The notes: generated from the letters alone by a model not told the origin. Shown: positions 43,097-52,377, counted from the stretch's first letter. The stretch: DNA of 64,000 nt from Candidatus Aenigmatarchaeota archaeon (GCA_026397315.1 JAPLVC010000002.1:1-64000); one strand, 5' to 3'. Numbers and translations: made by a program.

Positions 43097-44386
43097 ATGG
43101 AAAGGAAAAAATTTCTTTTTGTCTCGATAGACGCGCTCATAGGCGACATAGCTTGGCAGGTTGTCAAGGAAGGCCACGAGGCTAAATATTTCATCGAAAC
43201 GCCCAGCGAAAAAGAGATTGCGGACGGCTTCGTGCCGAAATGCAACGACTGGAAAAAAGAGGTGGACTGGGCGGACGTCATAGTTTTCGACGACGTGCTC
43301 GGCCAGGGGACGCACGCCCAGAAGCTCAGGCAGGAAGGCAAGCTCGTCGTCGGAGGAACGCCTTACACAGACATGCTCGAGGACGACCGCGGCTTCGGCC
43401 AGGAAGAACTCAAGAAGGCGGGCGTCACTACGATTCCCAGCTGGAACTTCACTTCTTTCGACGATGCCATAGCCTTCGTCCAGGAGCATCCCGGTAAATA
43501 CGTCATCAAGCCGAGCGGCGAGGCGCAGAACATCAAGCAGCTGCTGTTCGTCGGCGAAGAGGACGATGGCAGGGACGTCATCCAGGTCCTTGAGCACTAC
43601 AAGAAAGCGTGGTCCGACCGCATCAAGGTCTTCCAGCTCCAGCGCAAGATCTCGGGCGTCGAAGTCGCAGTAGGCGCTTTCTTCAACGGCAGGGAATTCA
43701 TCTACCCGATAAACGTCAATTTCGAGCACAAGAAGCTTTTTCCGGGTAACATCGGACCGAGCACGGGCGAGATGGGCACGACCATGTTCTGGTCCATGCC
43801 CAACAAGATTTTCAACGCCACCCTCAAGAAGATGGAGCCGAAGCTCAAGGAGGAAGGGTATGTCGGCTACATAGACATCAACTGCATAGTCAACAGCTAC
43901 GGCATATATCCACTCGAGTTCACTTCGAGATTCGGCTACCCGACCATAAGCATACAACAGGAGTCGATGATAACACCCATAGGTCAGTTCCTGCACGAGA
44001 TAGCCAAGGGCAACGGCACCAAGTTCAAGGTGAGGAGCGGCTTCCAGGCCGGCGTGCGCGTCGTGACCTCGCCGTTCCCGTTCACGGACACGGAGACTTT
44101 CGAGACGAATTCCAAGGACGCGGTCGTGGTCCTGAAGAAGCCCAACATGGAAGGCATACACATCGAGGACGTCAAGCTGGTGAACGGCGAGTGGCTAATC
44201 TCCGGACATTCCGGAGTCGTGCTGATAGTCGTGGGCATGGGCTCTACCATGAGGCAGGCCCAGAACCAGGTCTACAACAGGATAAGCAACATACTCATAC
44301 CCAACATGTATTACAGGACGGACATCGGCGACCGATGGGTCGAGGACAGCGACAAGCTGCACGCATGGAGCTACCTCAGGGAGTAA
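43097..44386 (+). CDS. PurD-like ATP-grasp enzyme
   Basis: The 429 residues resemble phosphoribosylamine-glycine ligase: an N-terminal Rossmann-like part, the K-Y-V-I-K-P-S-G-E ATP-grasp segment near residue 135, E-V-A-V-G-A-F-F-N-G, and E-F-T-S-R-F-G-Y-P-T near 280. The N terminus F-V-S-I-D-A-L-I-G-D-I-A-W differs from true PurD (V-L-V-V-G-x-G-x-R-E-H), and no other purine gene is near. It may ligate another amine and carboxylate. An AT-rich AAATATAATTATA about 27-40 bases upstream serves as promoter. Confidence 0.75.
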   Translation: MERKKFLFVSIDALIGDIAWQVVKEGHEAKYFIETPSEKEIADGFVPKCNDWKKEVDWADVIVFDDVLGQGTHAQKLRQEGKLVVGGTPYTDMLEDDRGFGQEELKKAGVTTIPSWNFTSFDDAIAFVQEHPGKYVIKPSGEAQNIKQLLFVGEEDDGRDVIQVLEHYKKAWSDRIKVFQLQRKISGVEVAVGAFFNGREFIYPINVNFEHKKLFPGNIGPSTGEMGTTMFWSMPNKIFNATLKKMEPKLKEEGYVGYIDINCIVNSYGIYPLEFTSRFGYPTISIQQESMITPIGQFLHEIAKGNGTKFKVRSGFQAGVRVVTSPFPFTDTETFETNSKDAVVVLKKPNMEGIHIEDVKLVNGEWLISGHSGVVLIVVGMGSTMRQAQNQVYNRISNILIPNMYYRTDIGDRWVEDSDKLHAWSYLRE

Positions 44387-44412
44387 CCAGAGCAGCTTTT
44401 CGAAAAATATTT

Positions 44413-45003
44413 TTATTCTTTGTATTCCAGCCCGAACCTGAAAGCCTTTATGTCTTTTTCAGGGTCTTTGGGCACGGTTCTCTTTATGGCCTCGATTATA
44501 GATTCCTTCTTCAGCGGCAGCATGCCGCTAGCGACGGCGAGCCCGAGCATCATCGTGTTGCCGTCGAGCGGGTCGCCGAGCTTCTGGTCGCATATGTGCG
44601 ACGCGTCGATGAAGACGAAGTTCTTGGCGAAAGGCGAAATCATCTGTTTTATTTTTTCGTAGGTCGGGTATTCCTTGTCGAAGAGATTCGCGTAGACGGG
44701 CTTGACCGGGTAGGTGTCGACGATGAAGTTCGTCCTGTCCTTGTGCGCGAAGTAGCAGAATCTCGCCGCCTCGAGCGGCTCCAGGGCGAATATCAGGTCG
44801 GCCTGCGCCCTCGGGATGAGCGGCGAATCGACGGCCTTGCCGAACCTCACGTGAGTCGGAATCGCTCCTCCGCGCTGCGCCAGGCCGTGCAGCTGCGTGC
44901 CACGAACATCGAAGCCCTCGAAGTTAGCGGCCCTGGCCACGATTACCGAAGTGAACAATACTCCTTCGCCTCCGACGCCTGCTATGAGAACATTATACGT
45001 CAT
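44413..45003 (-). CDS. iorB: Indolepyruvate:ferredoxin oxidoreductase, beta subunit
   Basis: Together with IorA it oxidatively decarboxylates aryl pyruvates from aromatic amino acids to acyl-CoA, reducing ferredoxin. The 196 residues show the gamma-domain-type opening I-A-G-V-G-G-E-G-V-L, R-G-T-Q-L-H-G-L-A-Q-R-G-G-A, and V-D-T-Y-P. It overlaps the iorA stop by 11 bases, so translation is likely coupled. Confidence 0.93.
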   Translation of the reverse strand: MTYNVLIAGVGGEGVLFTSVIVARAANFEGFDVRGTQLHGLAQRGGAIPTHVRFGKAVDSPLIPRAQADLIFALEPLEAARFCYFAHKDRTNFIVDTYPVKPVYANLFDKEYPTYEKIKQMISPFAKNFVFIDASHICDQKLGDPLDGNTMMLGLAVASGMLPLKKESIIEAIKRTVPKDPEKDIKAFRFGLEYKE

Positions 45004-46864
45004 TCTTTTTCCTCCTGGCAGCCGGGATTATCGCCCCGACCGGACAGACCTGCGCGCAGACGCCGCAGCCCCAGCAAAGGTCCTCGCGTATGTATACTTT
45101 ATCGCCCTCGTGCATGATGGCAGGGCACGCGAACTGCTTGACGCACGTCAGGCATTTCTTACACTTGCCCGGCGCGACCTGGAACTTCGAGAACTCGCCG
45201 CCCTGCTTCCTTAACAGGCGGCGCATGTAAAGCCTGCAGAGCCCGCGGGATATTATGACGCCCAGCTTGTCGGATGCAGACATCTCCTTTATCGCGGCCT
45301 GCAATTCCTTCTGGCTGAACGCGTTGACGATCTTGATGTTGGCGATGCCGAATGACCTGACGACGTCCTCGATTTTTATCGGCTCCTTTTTGTCGCCCAT
45401 GCCGGTGAAATCGCTTCCCGGATGGGGCTGGTGGCCGGTCATCGCAGTCACGCCGTTGTCGAGGATGACTATGATGGGCTTGGTGCCGTGGGCGACCGAG
45501 TTCACTAGCGGCGGCATGCCTGCGTGGAAGAATGTCGAGTCGCCGATGAAGACGACGACTTTCTGGTCGCTCACCTTCTGGATGCCGTGCGCCAGGCCGA
45601 TGCTCGAGCCCATTGAAACTATGAAGTCCTCCATCTTGTACGGCTCCTGTATGCCTAGGACGTAACATCCGATGTCGCCAGACCATACGGTCTGGTCACC
45701 CATCACTTTCTTTACTGCGTAGAAGGTCGACCTGTGCGGGCAGCCGGGGCAAAGCACCGCTTTCCTCGCTGGCAGGTCTATTTTCTTAAGATAAGCTTCG
45801 TGCATCGAGAAGTCGGGCTTCTTCGCCTTGAGGAACGGAGCTAGTGCCGATTGTATCGTCTCGGGATTGTATTCGCCGATGCGGGACAGAATGTCTTTGC
45901 CGTGTATCTCCGTGCGCGGGTTCACGTCCTTCGCGAGCGCGCGCACGAACTGCTCGACTACTGGTTCGAGTTCTTCGAGAACGAACACCCTATCGAGACC
46001 TTTCAGAAACTTGGTGACGAAGCTTCTGGAAATCGGGTACGTCATGACGAGCTTCGCTATCTTCACCCCTTTCAGGCCGTTGAGGTCTTTCTTTACTTCT
46101 TTCAGATACTGGTAGGAAACTCCGCTAGTTATTATGCCAATCTTCCCTTCGCCTTCAATCCTGTTGAGATAATCATAAGCCAGTTCTATCGTGTCTATCT
46201 TCTTGTTGAGGCGTTCGTGGAGTTGCTGCAGCGCCGGCGGCAAACAGTAGAAGCTTTCAGGGTCCTTGACGAAATTACCTTTGGTTTTCGGCTGCGGAAT
46301 TTTGCCGAGCTTGACCGTTCCAATAGAATGCGAGACCATCGTAGTCGTCCTCAGCATGACGGGAATCCTGTGCTTCTCGGAAATCTCGAAAGCAAGTTTC
46401 GTTAAATCCTTGCATTCCTGCGCGTTCGTTGGCTCGAGCGTCGGGATGAGGCCCATCCTTGCATAGAAGCGCGTGTCCTGCTCGGACTGCGCGGAACTGT
46501 GACCCAGCGGGTCGTCGGAGACCATTATGACCAGACCGCCTTTAACGCCCGTGTAAATAGTCGGCATCACAGAATCAATCGCGACATTGAGACCGAAGTG
46601 CTTCATCGCCGTGAGCGCGCGCACGCCGGAAAACGCGGCTCCGGCCGCGACTTCGTAAGCGACTTTCTCGTTCGTGCTCCACTCGAAATAGAATCCTGCT
46701 TGTTTGGCAATGGCAGAAAGCGCGATGCCGACTTCGGAGCTGGGCGTTCCCGGGTAGCATGCGGACAATCCCATGCCCGCCTCTATAGCGCCACGGGCGA
46801 TTGCTTCATTCCCCAGAAGAACGACCTTCTTCCCTTCCTTTTCCATCAAGTCCGGGTTCGCCAT
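44993..46864 (-). CDS. iorA: Indolepyruvate:ferredoxin oxidoreductase, alpha subunit
   Basis: The 623 residues contain the pyrimidine-binding domain (N-terminal, G-A-I-E-A-G-M-G-L-S-A-C-Y-P-G-T-P-S-S-E), S-D-D-P-L-G-H-S-S-A-Q-S-E-Q, and the TPP-binding domain near residues 375-480 with W-S-G-D-I-G-C-Y-V-L and G-D-S-T-F-F-H-A-G. The C-terminal ferredoxin domain has C-K-K-C-L-T-C-V and C-W-G-C-G-V-C-A-Q-V-C-P, two 4Fe-4S sites. With the threonine and lysine enzymes here it fits amino-acid fermentation. Confidence 0.96.
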   Translation of the reverse strand: MANPDLMEKEGKKVVLLGNEAIARGAIEAGMGLSACYPGTPSSEVGIALSAIAKQAGFYFEWSTNEKVAYEVAAGAAFSGVRALTAMKHFGLNVAIDSVMPTIYTGVKGGLVIMVSDDPLGHSSAQSEQDTRFYARMGLIPTLEPTNAQECKDLTKLAFEISEKHRIPVMLRTTTMVSHSIGTVKLGKIPQPKTKGNFVKDPESFYCLPPALQQLHERLNKKIDTIELAYDYLNRIEGEGKIGIITSGVSYQYLKEVKKDLNGLKGVKIAKLVMTYPISRSFVTKFLKGLDRVFVLEELEPVVEQFVRALAKDVNPRTEIHGKDILSRIGEYNPETIQSALAPFLKAKKPDFSMHEAYLKKIDLPARKAVLCPGCPHRSTFYAVKKVMGDQTVWSGDIGCYVLGIQEPYKMEDFIVSMGSSIGLAHGIQKVSDQKVVVFIGDSTFFHAGMPPLVNSVAHGTKPIIVILDNGVTAMTGHQPHPGSDFTGMGDKKEPIKIEDVVRSFGIANIKIVNAFSQKELQAAIKEMSASDKLGVIISRGLCRLYMRRLLRKQGGEFSKFQVAPGKCKKCLTCVKQFACPAIMHEGDKVYIREDLCWGCGVCAQVCPVGAIIPAARRKKNDV

Positions 46865-47046
46865 ACAAACCGCCTAACCCCAAAACCAAAAGCCAGGAGC
46901 CACCCCAAGGCCCCAAACCCTCAGCAAGATTTCGATTATTATTGCTTTATGACTTTCGTGTCGAATCCTCGATAATCTCCGATATAATATATTGAACAGA
47001 ACCAGTTAAATATATTGTAAGTCTCGAATGTTCAAGAGGTGGTGTC

Positions 47047-47640
47047 ATGAAAAATCAAATCAAACATCAGGACAAACGGCAAAACAATGATTCCGATGAT
47101 TTTCTGAAAGTCATTCACGGCAGGAAAAGCGTGCGTAACTACACGGGCGCGCCTGTCAGCAATGACGACATCGAAGACCTTTTGCGCGCAGGCATGGCCG
47201 CGCCGAGCGCGGTCGACAGGCGGCCATGGTCTTTCATCGCCGTGACCGAGCGGGAGACGCTGGACAGACTATCGAAAGCGACGCCGTTCAGCGGCATGCT
47301 GAAGAAGGCCGGCGCTGCTGTAATCGTGTGCGGCATTCCCATGAAATCGCTGGTGAAGATGAAGCTCATCAACCTCGTCGCTGGCGTTTCGAACGATTAC
47401 TGGGTGCAGGACTGCTCGGCTGCCACAGAAAATATACTATTAGCAGCCGAGGCAAAGGGGCTTGGCGCGGTATGGATAGGCATACATCCCGTAGAAGCTA
47501 AAGTAGAAACTGTCAGGAAAATTCTCAACATCCCGGACAACGTCACGCCGCTGAACATCATATCAATCGGCCATCCGCTAGGGACGGAAAAACCGAAGAA
47601 CAAGTTCGACGAGAACAATATCCACTGGGAGCATTGGTAG
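47047..47640 (+). CDS. Nitroreductase-family flavoprotein
   Basis: The 197 residues show R-K-S-V-R-N-Y at the N terminus, A-P-S-A-V-D-R-R-P-W near 55, D-C-S-A-A-T-E-N-I-L-L-A-A near 125, and I-S-I-G-H-P-L-G near the end, the FMN-binding pattern of the nitroreductase family. GAGGTGG precedes ATG 47047. The substrate may be a quinone, flavin or nitro compound; family members vary too widely to say. Confidence 0.92.
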   Translation: MKNQIKHQDKRQNNDSDDFLKVIHGRKSVRNYTGAPVSNDDIEDLLRAGMAAPSAVDRRPWSFIAVTERETLDRLSKATPFSGMLKKAGAAVIVCGIPMKSLVKMKLINLVAGVSNDYWVQDCSAATENILLAAEAKGLGAVWIGIHPVEAKVETVRKILNIPDNVTPLNIISIGHPLGTEKPKNKFDENNIHWEHW

Positions 47641-47652
47641 TGATTCACGGTA

Positions 47653-47778
47653 TTATCTCGCAGCCGTTGTATATGACGTGCTCGAAACGTGCGTTTCCTC
47701 CATGTCGTCCAGCGGCTTATGGTAACAGTATTCACACTTCCCGTTGCACGCGGTCGTAAGTATCACGTGATAGAACAT
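47653..47778 (-). pseudogene. Radical-SAM enzyme N-terminal fragment
   Basis: ATG 47778 opens 41 codons reading M-F-Y-H-V-I-L-T-T-A-C-N-G-K-C-E-Y-C-Y, which is the C-x3-C-x2-C radical-SAM cluster motif with the usual preceding beta strand. After D-D-M-E-E-T-H-V the frame stops at 47653-47655 and the nitroreductase gene follows on the other strand. The opening matches archaeal radical-SAM peptide-modifying or related enzymes (Y-Y-H-I-I-L-T-x-x-C-N). The rest of the enzyme is missing, so this is most likely a decayed or truncated copy. Confidence 0.65.
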
Positions 47779-47814
47779 ATTCTGTGGGTGTTTCAATGAA
47801 ATAAAAATATATAT

Positions 47815-48285
47815 TCAGGCCGTTTCGGGTTGCTGTGAAAGTCGCCTTAATTCTTTCCTCGTTTTCCTCGCGTTCTTTACCACACGATCGGCTATCGGGC
47901 ACGGTGTCTCTCGCTGGTTGTTCTTCCATTCCAGCCTGTTGTATATCTCTTCTCCCGCTTCGTCCCGGATAATAAGAACAAAATCCCTGTTGTTTTCACT
48001 TTTGTCTTGCTGTGTATAGTCCCAGTGAACTATGTGGTAATGTGCCGCTCTTCCGCTCTCGTCGAGTTCCCCGATGTAGAAAAAATCCCTGGAAGGCTCG
48101 AACATCAGCGTGGCGGTTTCCGTCTTTAGTTTTCCGAGGTTGTTCCTGCTGACGGTTATTTTTTTGCCCACATACTTTTCCAGCATGTCTGAAGGATATA
48201 TTTTTCCAGCTTGTGACGCGGGCTCTTCTATATATCCATTCTTTCCGAAGATGCCTCTGAAAATCTTTAGTGGTTTATACATCAA
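47815..48285 (-). CDS. Hypothetical protein, 156 residues
   Basis: The 156 residues open M-M-Y-K-P-L-K-I-F-R-G-I-F-G-K and contain a beta-rich middle (S-R-D-F-F-Y-I-G-E-L-D-E-S-G-R-A-A) with a basic C-terminal helix (R-V-V-K-N-A-R-K-T-R-K-E-L). No family is recognised. The radical-SAM fragment starts 37 bases downstream of its stop on the same strand, so a link as former substrate partner is conceivable but unsupported. Confidence 0.5.
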   Translation of the reverse strand: MMYKPLKIFRGIFGKNGYIEEPASQAGKIYPSDMLEKYVGKKITVSRNNLGKLKTETATLMFEPSRDFFYIGELDESGRAAHYHIVHWDYTQQDKSENNRDFVLIIRDEAGEEIYNRLEWKNNQRETPCPIADRVVKNARKTRKELRRLSQQPETA

Positions 48286-48413
48286 TTAAAAGTTTTTTTC
48301 TATATTTAAATACCAAGCCTTTCCACAAATTGCACCAAATTTTATAGTGATTTTACGGATTTTTCAGAAAAATAACTAAATATTTATATATTTAAATAAA
48401 CAAATATGTTTAC

Positions 48414-48671
48414 ATGGATAATGTTGTGGTTTTCAGGGCGCTTGCCGACCCCACGCGGCTGAAGATACTCGAATTGCTCAGGAGCGGTGAGAGATGCGCA
48501 TGCGAACTCCCTTCGAAAGTGGGAAAGTCACAGCCCAACGTTTCGCTGCACCTCAAGATACTGAAAGACGCCGGCATAATTTCCAGCAGGAAAGACGGCA
48601 AGAAAATAATATATTCGGCCACTAAATCTGAAATTTACAAGATAATAGAAAGAGCGAAAAACATAAAGTGA
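48414..48671 (+). CDS. ArsR-family metal-sensing repressor
   Basis: The 85 residues form the ArsR/SmtB winged helix: F-R-A-L-A-D-P-T-R-L-K-I-L-E-L-L-R, with E-R-C-A-C-E-L in the helix where ArsR places its metal thiols (C-x-C), then Q-P-N-V-S-L-H-L-K-I-L-K-D-A-G-I. TATTTATATATTTAAAT (about 48380-48396) is a promoter just upstream. The permease gene follows after 9 bases, so this repressor probably controls its own operon in response to arsenic, zinc or another thiophilic metal. Confidence 0.9.
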   Translation: MDNVVVFRALADPTRLKILELLRSGERCACELPSKVGKSQPNVSLHLKILKDAGIISSRKDGKKIIYSATKSEIYKIIERAKNIK

Positions 48672-48680
48672 AGTGATTGC

Positions 48681-49790
48681 ATGGAAAACCGGAATGTTTT
48701 CATTATTTTGGTTGTCGTATTTCTGGCGCTATATTTCATGCCTGTCGGCTCGCAGCTTTTCGACGGCGCCATACTCAGCGCTTTCTCGCTGCTCCACGAA
48801 TACGCGACGCAGCACGTGATAACGTGCCTCATTCCTGCGATGTTCATAGCGGGCGCGATTTCAGTTTTCATCAAAAAAGACGCCGTCATCAAATACATGG
48901 GGCCGTCCGCGAAAAAATACGTCTCATATACCATCGCCTCGGTGTCGGGAGCGATACTCGCGGTCTGCTCGTGCACCGTCCTTCCGCTATTCGCCAGCAT
49001 ACGCAAGCGCGGAGCGGGCCTGGGGCCTGCCATAGCATTTCTCTATTCCGGTCCGGCGATAAACATAACGGCAATGTTTCTCACCATAAGCGTGCTCGGG
49101 GTGCAGATAGGGATTGCCAGAATCGTAGCATCCATTTCGCTGTCAATACTGGTGGGTCTGACCATGGCCTTCATTTTCAAGGAAAAGTCCGGCACCGGCA
49201 AGTGGAAGCTCAAAAAGACCAAGGCGAAACCTGATTCGAAGCTTTTCGTCTCGCTTCTTTTCGTGTCGCTCGTAGGCGTGCTCCTGGTGAACGGGCTGCA
49301 AATCAATTTGCCGGTTAAGTATTCCATGATGGCCGCGCTTTCCGTGGCCGCGGCGCTAGTTGGTATTTTTGGCATGCAGAGGCGGTCGTCAGAGGAATGG
49401 CTGGGGCACACGTGGTTCTACGCCAGGAAGCTCATACCGCTGCTTTTCATAGGCGTCTTCATAGCAGGCGTGGTCATGTTCCTCGTACCCGACGAATTCA
49501 TCAGGTCGGTCGCTGGCGAGAACACCATCATGAGCAACGTCGCCGTCTCGATATTCGGCGCTTTCATGTATTTTTCGACGCTCACGGAAATACCGATACT
49601 GCAGGCGCTCATAGCGAAAGGGATGCATCCCGGTCCCGCCCTAACGCTACTGCTTTCCGGCCCGGCCCTTAGCCTGCCGAGCATGCTCGCGATAAGGGAG
49701 TTCCTCGGCAACAGGAAAACGATAGCCTATGTCTTATTGGTAATATTATATTCTGCCGCGGCGGGCCTTGTTTTCGGAATGCTTGTATAG
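48681..49790 (+). CDS. ArsP/DUF318-type permease
   Basis: The 369 residues carry about nine or ten membrane helices in two halves. The signature C-S-C-T-V-L-P-L-F-A-S-I-R-K-R-G-A-G-L-G-P-A-I-A lies near residue 100, and A-L-I-A-K-G-M-H-P-G-P-A-L-T-L-L-L-S-G-P-A mirrors it near 320. The family exports organoarsenicals or other thiophilic species. A metal-sensing ArsR gene immediately precedes it, supporting metal or metalloid efflux. Confidence 0.88.
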   Translation: MENRNVFIILVVVFLALYFMPVGSQLFDGAILSAFSLLHEYATQHVITCLIPAMFIAGAISVFIKKDAVIKYMGPSAKKYVSYTIASVSGAILAVCSCTVLPLFASIRKRGAGLGPAIAFLYSGPAINITAMFLTISVLGVQIGIARIVASISLSILVGLTMAFIFKEKSGTGKWKLKKTKAKPDSKLFVSLLFVSLVGVLLVNGLQINLPVKYSMMAALSVAAALVGIFGMQRRSSEEWLGHTWFYARKLIPLLFIGVFIAGVVMFLVPDEFIRSVAGENTIMSNVAVSIFGAFMYFSTLTEIPILQALIAKGMHPGPALTLLLSGPALSLPSMLAIREFLGNRKTIAYVLLVILYSAAAGLVFGMLV

Positions 49791-49844
49791 CGCTTTGGCT
49801 AAAGCCTTTTGAAAATTAAAAATAAGAAAACGTGAGGCAAAAAA

Positions 49845-50285
49845 TCAAGCCTTCACAACGATCGTCCTGGCTGCCATGTCGCCGATCCTCTGCTTCTTCT
49901 GCGATACCAGGATCACTATCAGGCCGAGCACGTAAGCTCCGAGGCCGTCGATTATCCTGAGAACCGTCCTTATTATCGCGTCTGGCATGGTAAGCTTCTT
50001 GCCGTCTTCCTTGACGACCTTTATGCCCATGAATTTCTTGCCTAATGTCTGGCCGGTCGTACTTTCGAAATACGGGAAATAGACGAGCCAGATTATGGCT
50101 GAAATCACTATAAAGGTCACCCAAGAGGCAGCTGCGGCCATCGCGGCCATGGGGTTAGCTCCCATAGTCATGAAAGCACCCGAAACGCCGAAAGGCAGCG
50201 CTATTACAAAAGTTATGATTGCCAATATCACGTGGTCTATTACCGCTGCCAGTATCCTGTGCAAAACACCCGCATATTCTGCCAT
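49845..50285 (-). CDS. RDD-family membrane protein
   Basis: The 146 residues have three membrane segments and the RDD features: R-I-L-A-A-V-I-D-H at the first helix (Arg-Asp pair), T-T-G-Q-T-L-G-K-K-F-M-G-I-K-V-V, and R-T-V-L-R-I-I-D-G near the end. Members include Na+/H+ exchangers and proteins of unknown transport. It is probably monocistronic. Confidence 0.85.
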   Translation of the reverse strand: MAEYAGVLHRILAAVIDHVILAIITFVIALPFGVSGAFMTMGANPMAAMAAAASWVTFIVISAIIWLVYFPYFESTTGQTLGKKFMGIKVVKEDGKKLTMPDAIIRTVLRIIDGLGAYVLGLIVILVSQKKQRIGDMAARTIVVKA

Positions 50286-50364
50286 AGTTTACCTCCTGCA
50301 TAAAAATTGGAAGGCGGGCTAATATATCTACCTATTTATACGGACGGGAACAATTTTTATATGA

Positions 50365-51024
50365 ATGGTGGAACAGAGAGTCGTCGATTACATATTTTTT
50401 CAGATAAGGGCAGGCATGCCGTCCGAACGCATAATACAGTCGCTACTCGACTCCGGCTGGAGCAAGGAGCAGATAAAAGAAATATTCGACTTCATCCAGA
50501 ACCCTGAAAAAAAAGAGGAAACCGCTTTTCATGACCAGCCGTCATTCATAATGGATTCGCAGCCGCAGGAGCCGTTCCGTGAGGGGCAGGAGCCGGTCCA
50601 GCCGGAACCAGCGAAGCTGCAGACCTCCCAGTCGCCTCCCGAACAGCCGAAGAAAACGGGAAAAATCGGGTTCGCCCTCAGCATGATTGCGGCGCTTGCC
50701 GTGCTTTGCAGGATTCTTTTTGTAGTCGTTTTATACCTTTTCCCGATTTCCGGCATGCTTGATTTCATCGTCCCCTACATTTATTCGGTCAAGGTGGAGC
50801 AGGACATGATGTCCGTCATCATTTTCCTGTTCTTGACGTCCATGATGCTTTACGCCGCTGCAAGCACTAGGAGCCAGAAGAGGCACGGCCTGATGGGCAA
50901 GCTCGTCATAGTTTTTTCGGTTGCCATATTCCTGATAGAAGCTGTGACCAGCATCAATCCCATCGGAATCTCGCTGATGGCCTTAGGTGTGGCAGGCGGC
51001 CTGCTCGCGTGGAAAGGCAAATAG
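50365..51024 (+). CDS. Membrane protein with N-terminal UBA-like helical segment
   Basis: The first 45 residues (V-D-Y-I-F-F-Q-I-R-A-G-M and I-I-Q-S-L-L-D-S-G-W-S-K-E-Q-I) form a small three-helix unit seen ahead of membrane domains in many DPANN proteins. A Pro/Gln-rich linker follows, then four membrane helices to residue 215. No enzyme motif is present. Its function is unknown. Confidence 0.65.
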   Translation: MVEQRVVDYIFFQIRAGMPSERIIQSLLDSGWSKEQIKEIFDFIQNPEKKEETAFHDQPSFIMDSQPQEPFREGQEPVQPEPAKLQTSQSPPEQPKKTGKIGFALSMIAALAVLCRILFVVVLYLFPISGMLDFIVPYIYSVKVEQDMMSVIIFLFLTSMMLYAAASTRSQKRHGLMGKLVIVFSVAIFLIEAVTSINPIGISLMALGVAGGLLAWKGK

Positions 51025-51066
51025 CTTTAAAATTAAAAAATTATTTTTCGGTTTTAGTTTATCTTT

Positions 51067-52314
51067 TTACATCCACAGCAGTTGCAGCGCTATGTGCGCG
51101 GCCATCACGGCTAAAATCGAGAACGGCAGGCTTATCTTCAGGTATTCTTTCAGCTTTACCTTGTAGCCATGTTTCTCCAGCATGCCGCACGCGTAGACGT
51201 TCGCCGTCGCTCCGATAGGCGTTATGTTGCCTCCGATGCCGGTGCCTATGAGCATGCCGAAAAGGAACGGGAACGGGCTTATGCCCATCGTTGCCGCGAG
51301 CTGGTTGCAGACGGGTATCATGAGTATCGTGTAGGGAACGTTGTCGATGAACGACGAGGCTGCGACAGAGACCCATATTATGATTGCCAGCATCACAGAG
51401 GCGTTGCTAATGCCCATGCCGCCTATCAGGCCGACGAAATCCGACAGGAGCCCGACGGATACAATAGAGCCGACTACTATGAATATGCCACCTATGAACA
51501 GGAAAGAGTCCCAGTCGAATTCTTTCATCATTCCCTTCAGGTTTTTCCTGCCGACGATAAGCGATACGATTCCAGCTCCGACGCCTATCAGGCCGGGACT
51601 GATGTCAAAGTAAGGGCCAATGACCAGCGCCAGCGTGCCGAAGACAAAAACGAGCGTCGGTATGTAATCGAGTTTACCCCTCTCCACCACGTGCGTGATT
51701 TTCTTGTTCATCTTCCTGAATATGAAAAGCAGGCTGAGCATCGCCGCCGCGACGCCGAAGATAGTTATGACGCCTAGGCCGACCTTTCCCTGGAACCAGT
51801 AGAAGTCGAAGAACTTCATGCCCGTTTCCATTGCTAAGACGAGAGCCGGCGGGTCGGCAATCATGGTCACGGTCGTGACGACGTTGGAGCTTATCGCGAT
51901 CGCGACCATGTATGGAAACAGGCTAGATTTTAACTTCTTCGCCATCTCTATGGCGATGGGCGCGACCATGAGGACCGTGCCGACGTTCGCCATGAACGAC
52001 GATATCACGGCGGTCAGGATGCACAATGAAATCAGCGCGTATTTTTCCTTCCTTACCCGGTTTATCAGGCCGCCTGCTATGTGCGCCGGCATCCCGCTCT
52101 GCATGAAAATTATGGAGATCATCATGAAACCCCAGTAGATGCCCATGACGTTCCATTCTATCATGTCAAAAAAAGCGGCCTGGGGCGTTACTATGCCGAG
52201 CAGAATCAACGCGCCGGCCGCGGCCAGAGCCGTGTAGGCGATTTTTACCTTTCTCGTCATCGCCAGAGAATAGCACGCGATGAAAATGACAAGCGTGAGC
52301 AGTTTCTCTATCAT
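51067..52314 (-). CDS. SLC13/ArsB-like anion or Na+/H+ transporter
   Basis: The 415 residues carry about eleven membrane helices of the ion-transporter superfamily that includes ArsB, NhaD and SLC13. S-F-M-A-N-V-G-T-V-L-M-V-A-P-I near residue 110 and a mirrored S-S-F-I-D-N-V-P-Y-T near 330 match the paired N-x-P-x-T hairpins. G-T-G-I-G-G-N-I-T-P-I-G-A-T-A-N-V is the end signature. The substrate (arsenite, sulfate, dicarboxylate, sodium) cannot be decided. Confidence 0.85.
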   Translation of the reverse strand: MIEKLLTLVIFIACYSLAMTRKVKIAYTALAAAGALILLGIVTPQAAFFDMIEWNVMGIYWGFMMISIIFMQSGMPAHIAGGLINRVRKEKYALISLCILTAVISSFMANVGTVLMVAPIAIEMAKKLKSSLFPYMVAIAISSNVVTTVTMIADPPALVLAMETGMKFFDFYWFQGKVGLGVITIFGVAAAMLSLLFIFRKMNKKITHVVERGKLDYIPTLVFVFGTLALVIGPYFDISPGLIGVGAGIVSLIVGRKNLKGMMKEFDWDSFLFIGGIFIVVGSIVSVGLLSDFVGLIGGMGISNASVMLAIIIWVSVAASSFIDNVPYTILMIPVCNQLAATMGISPFPFLFGMLIGTGIGGNITPIGATANVYACGMLEKHGYKVKLKEYLKISLPFSILAVMAAHIALQLLWM

Positions 52315-52377
52315 AAGTATATTTTATGCGGCAACCCAATAAAAGCTATTGCGGCCAAGGATTTATCGTGAGCTTTT

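Noticed and set aside
43067..44161. 364-residue frame antisense to the PurD-like gene
   Set aside because: It mirrors the codon bias of a recognisable ATP-grasp gene and shows no motif of its own.
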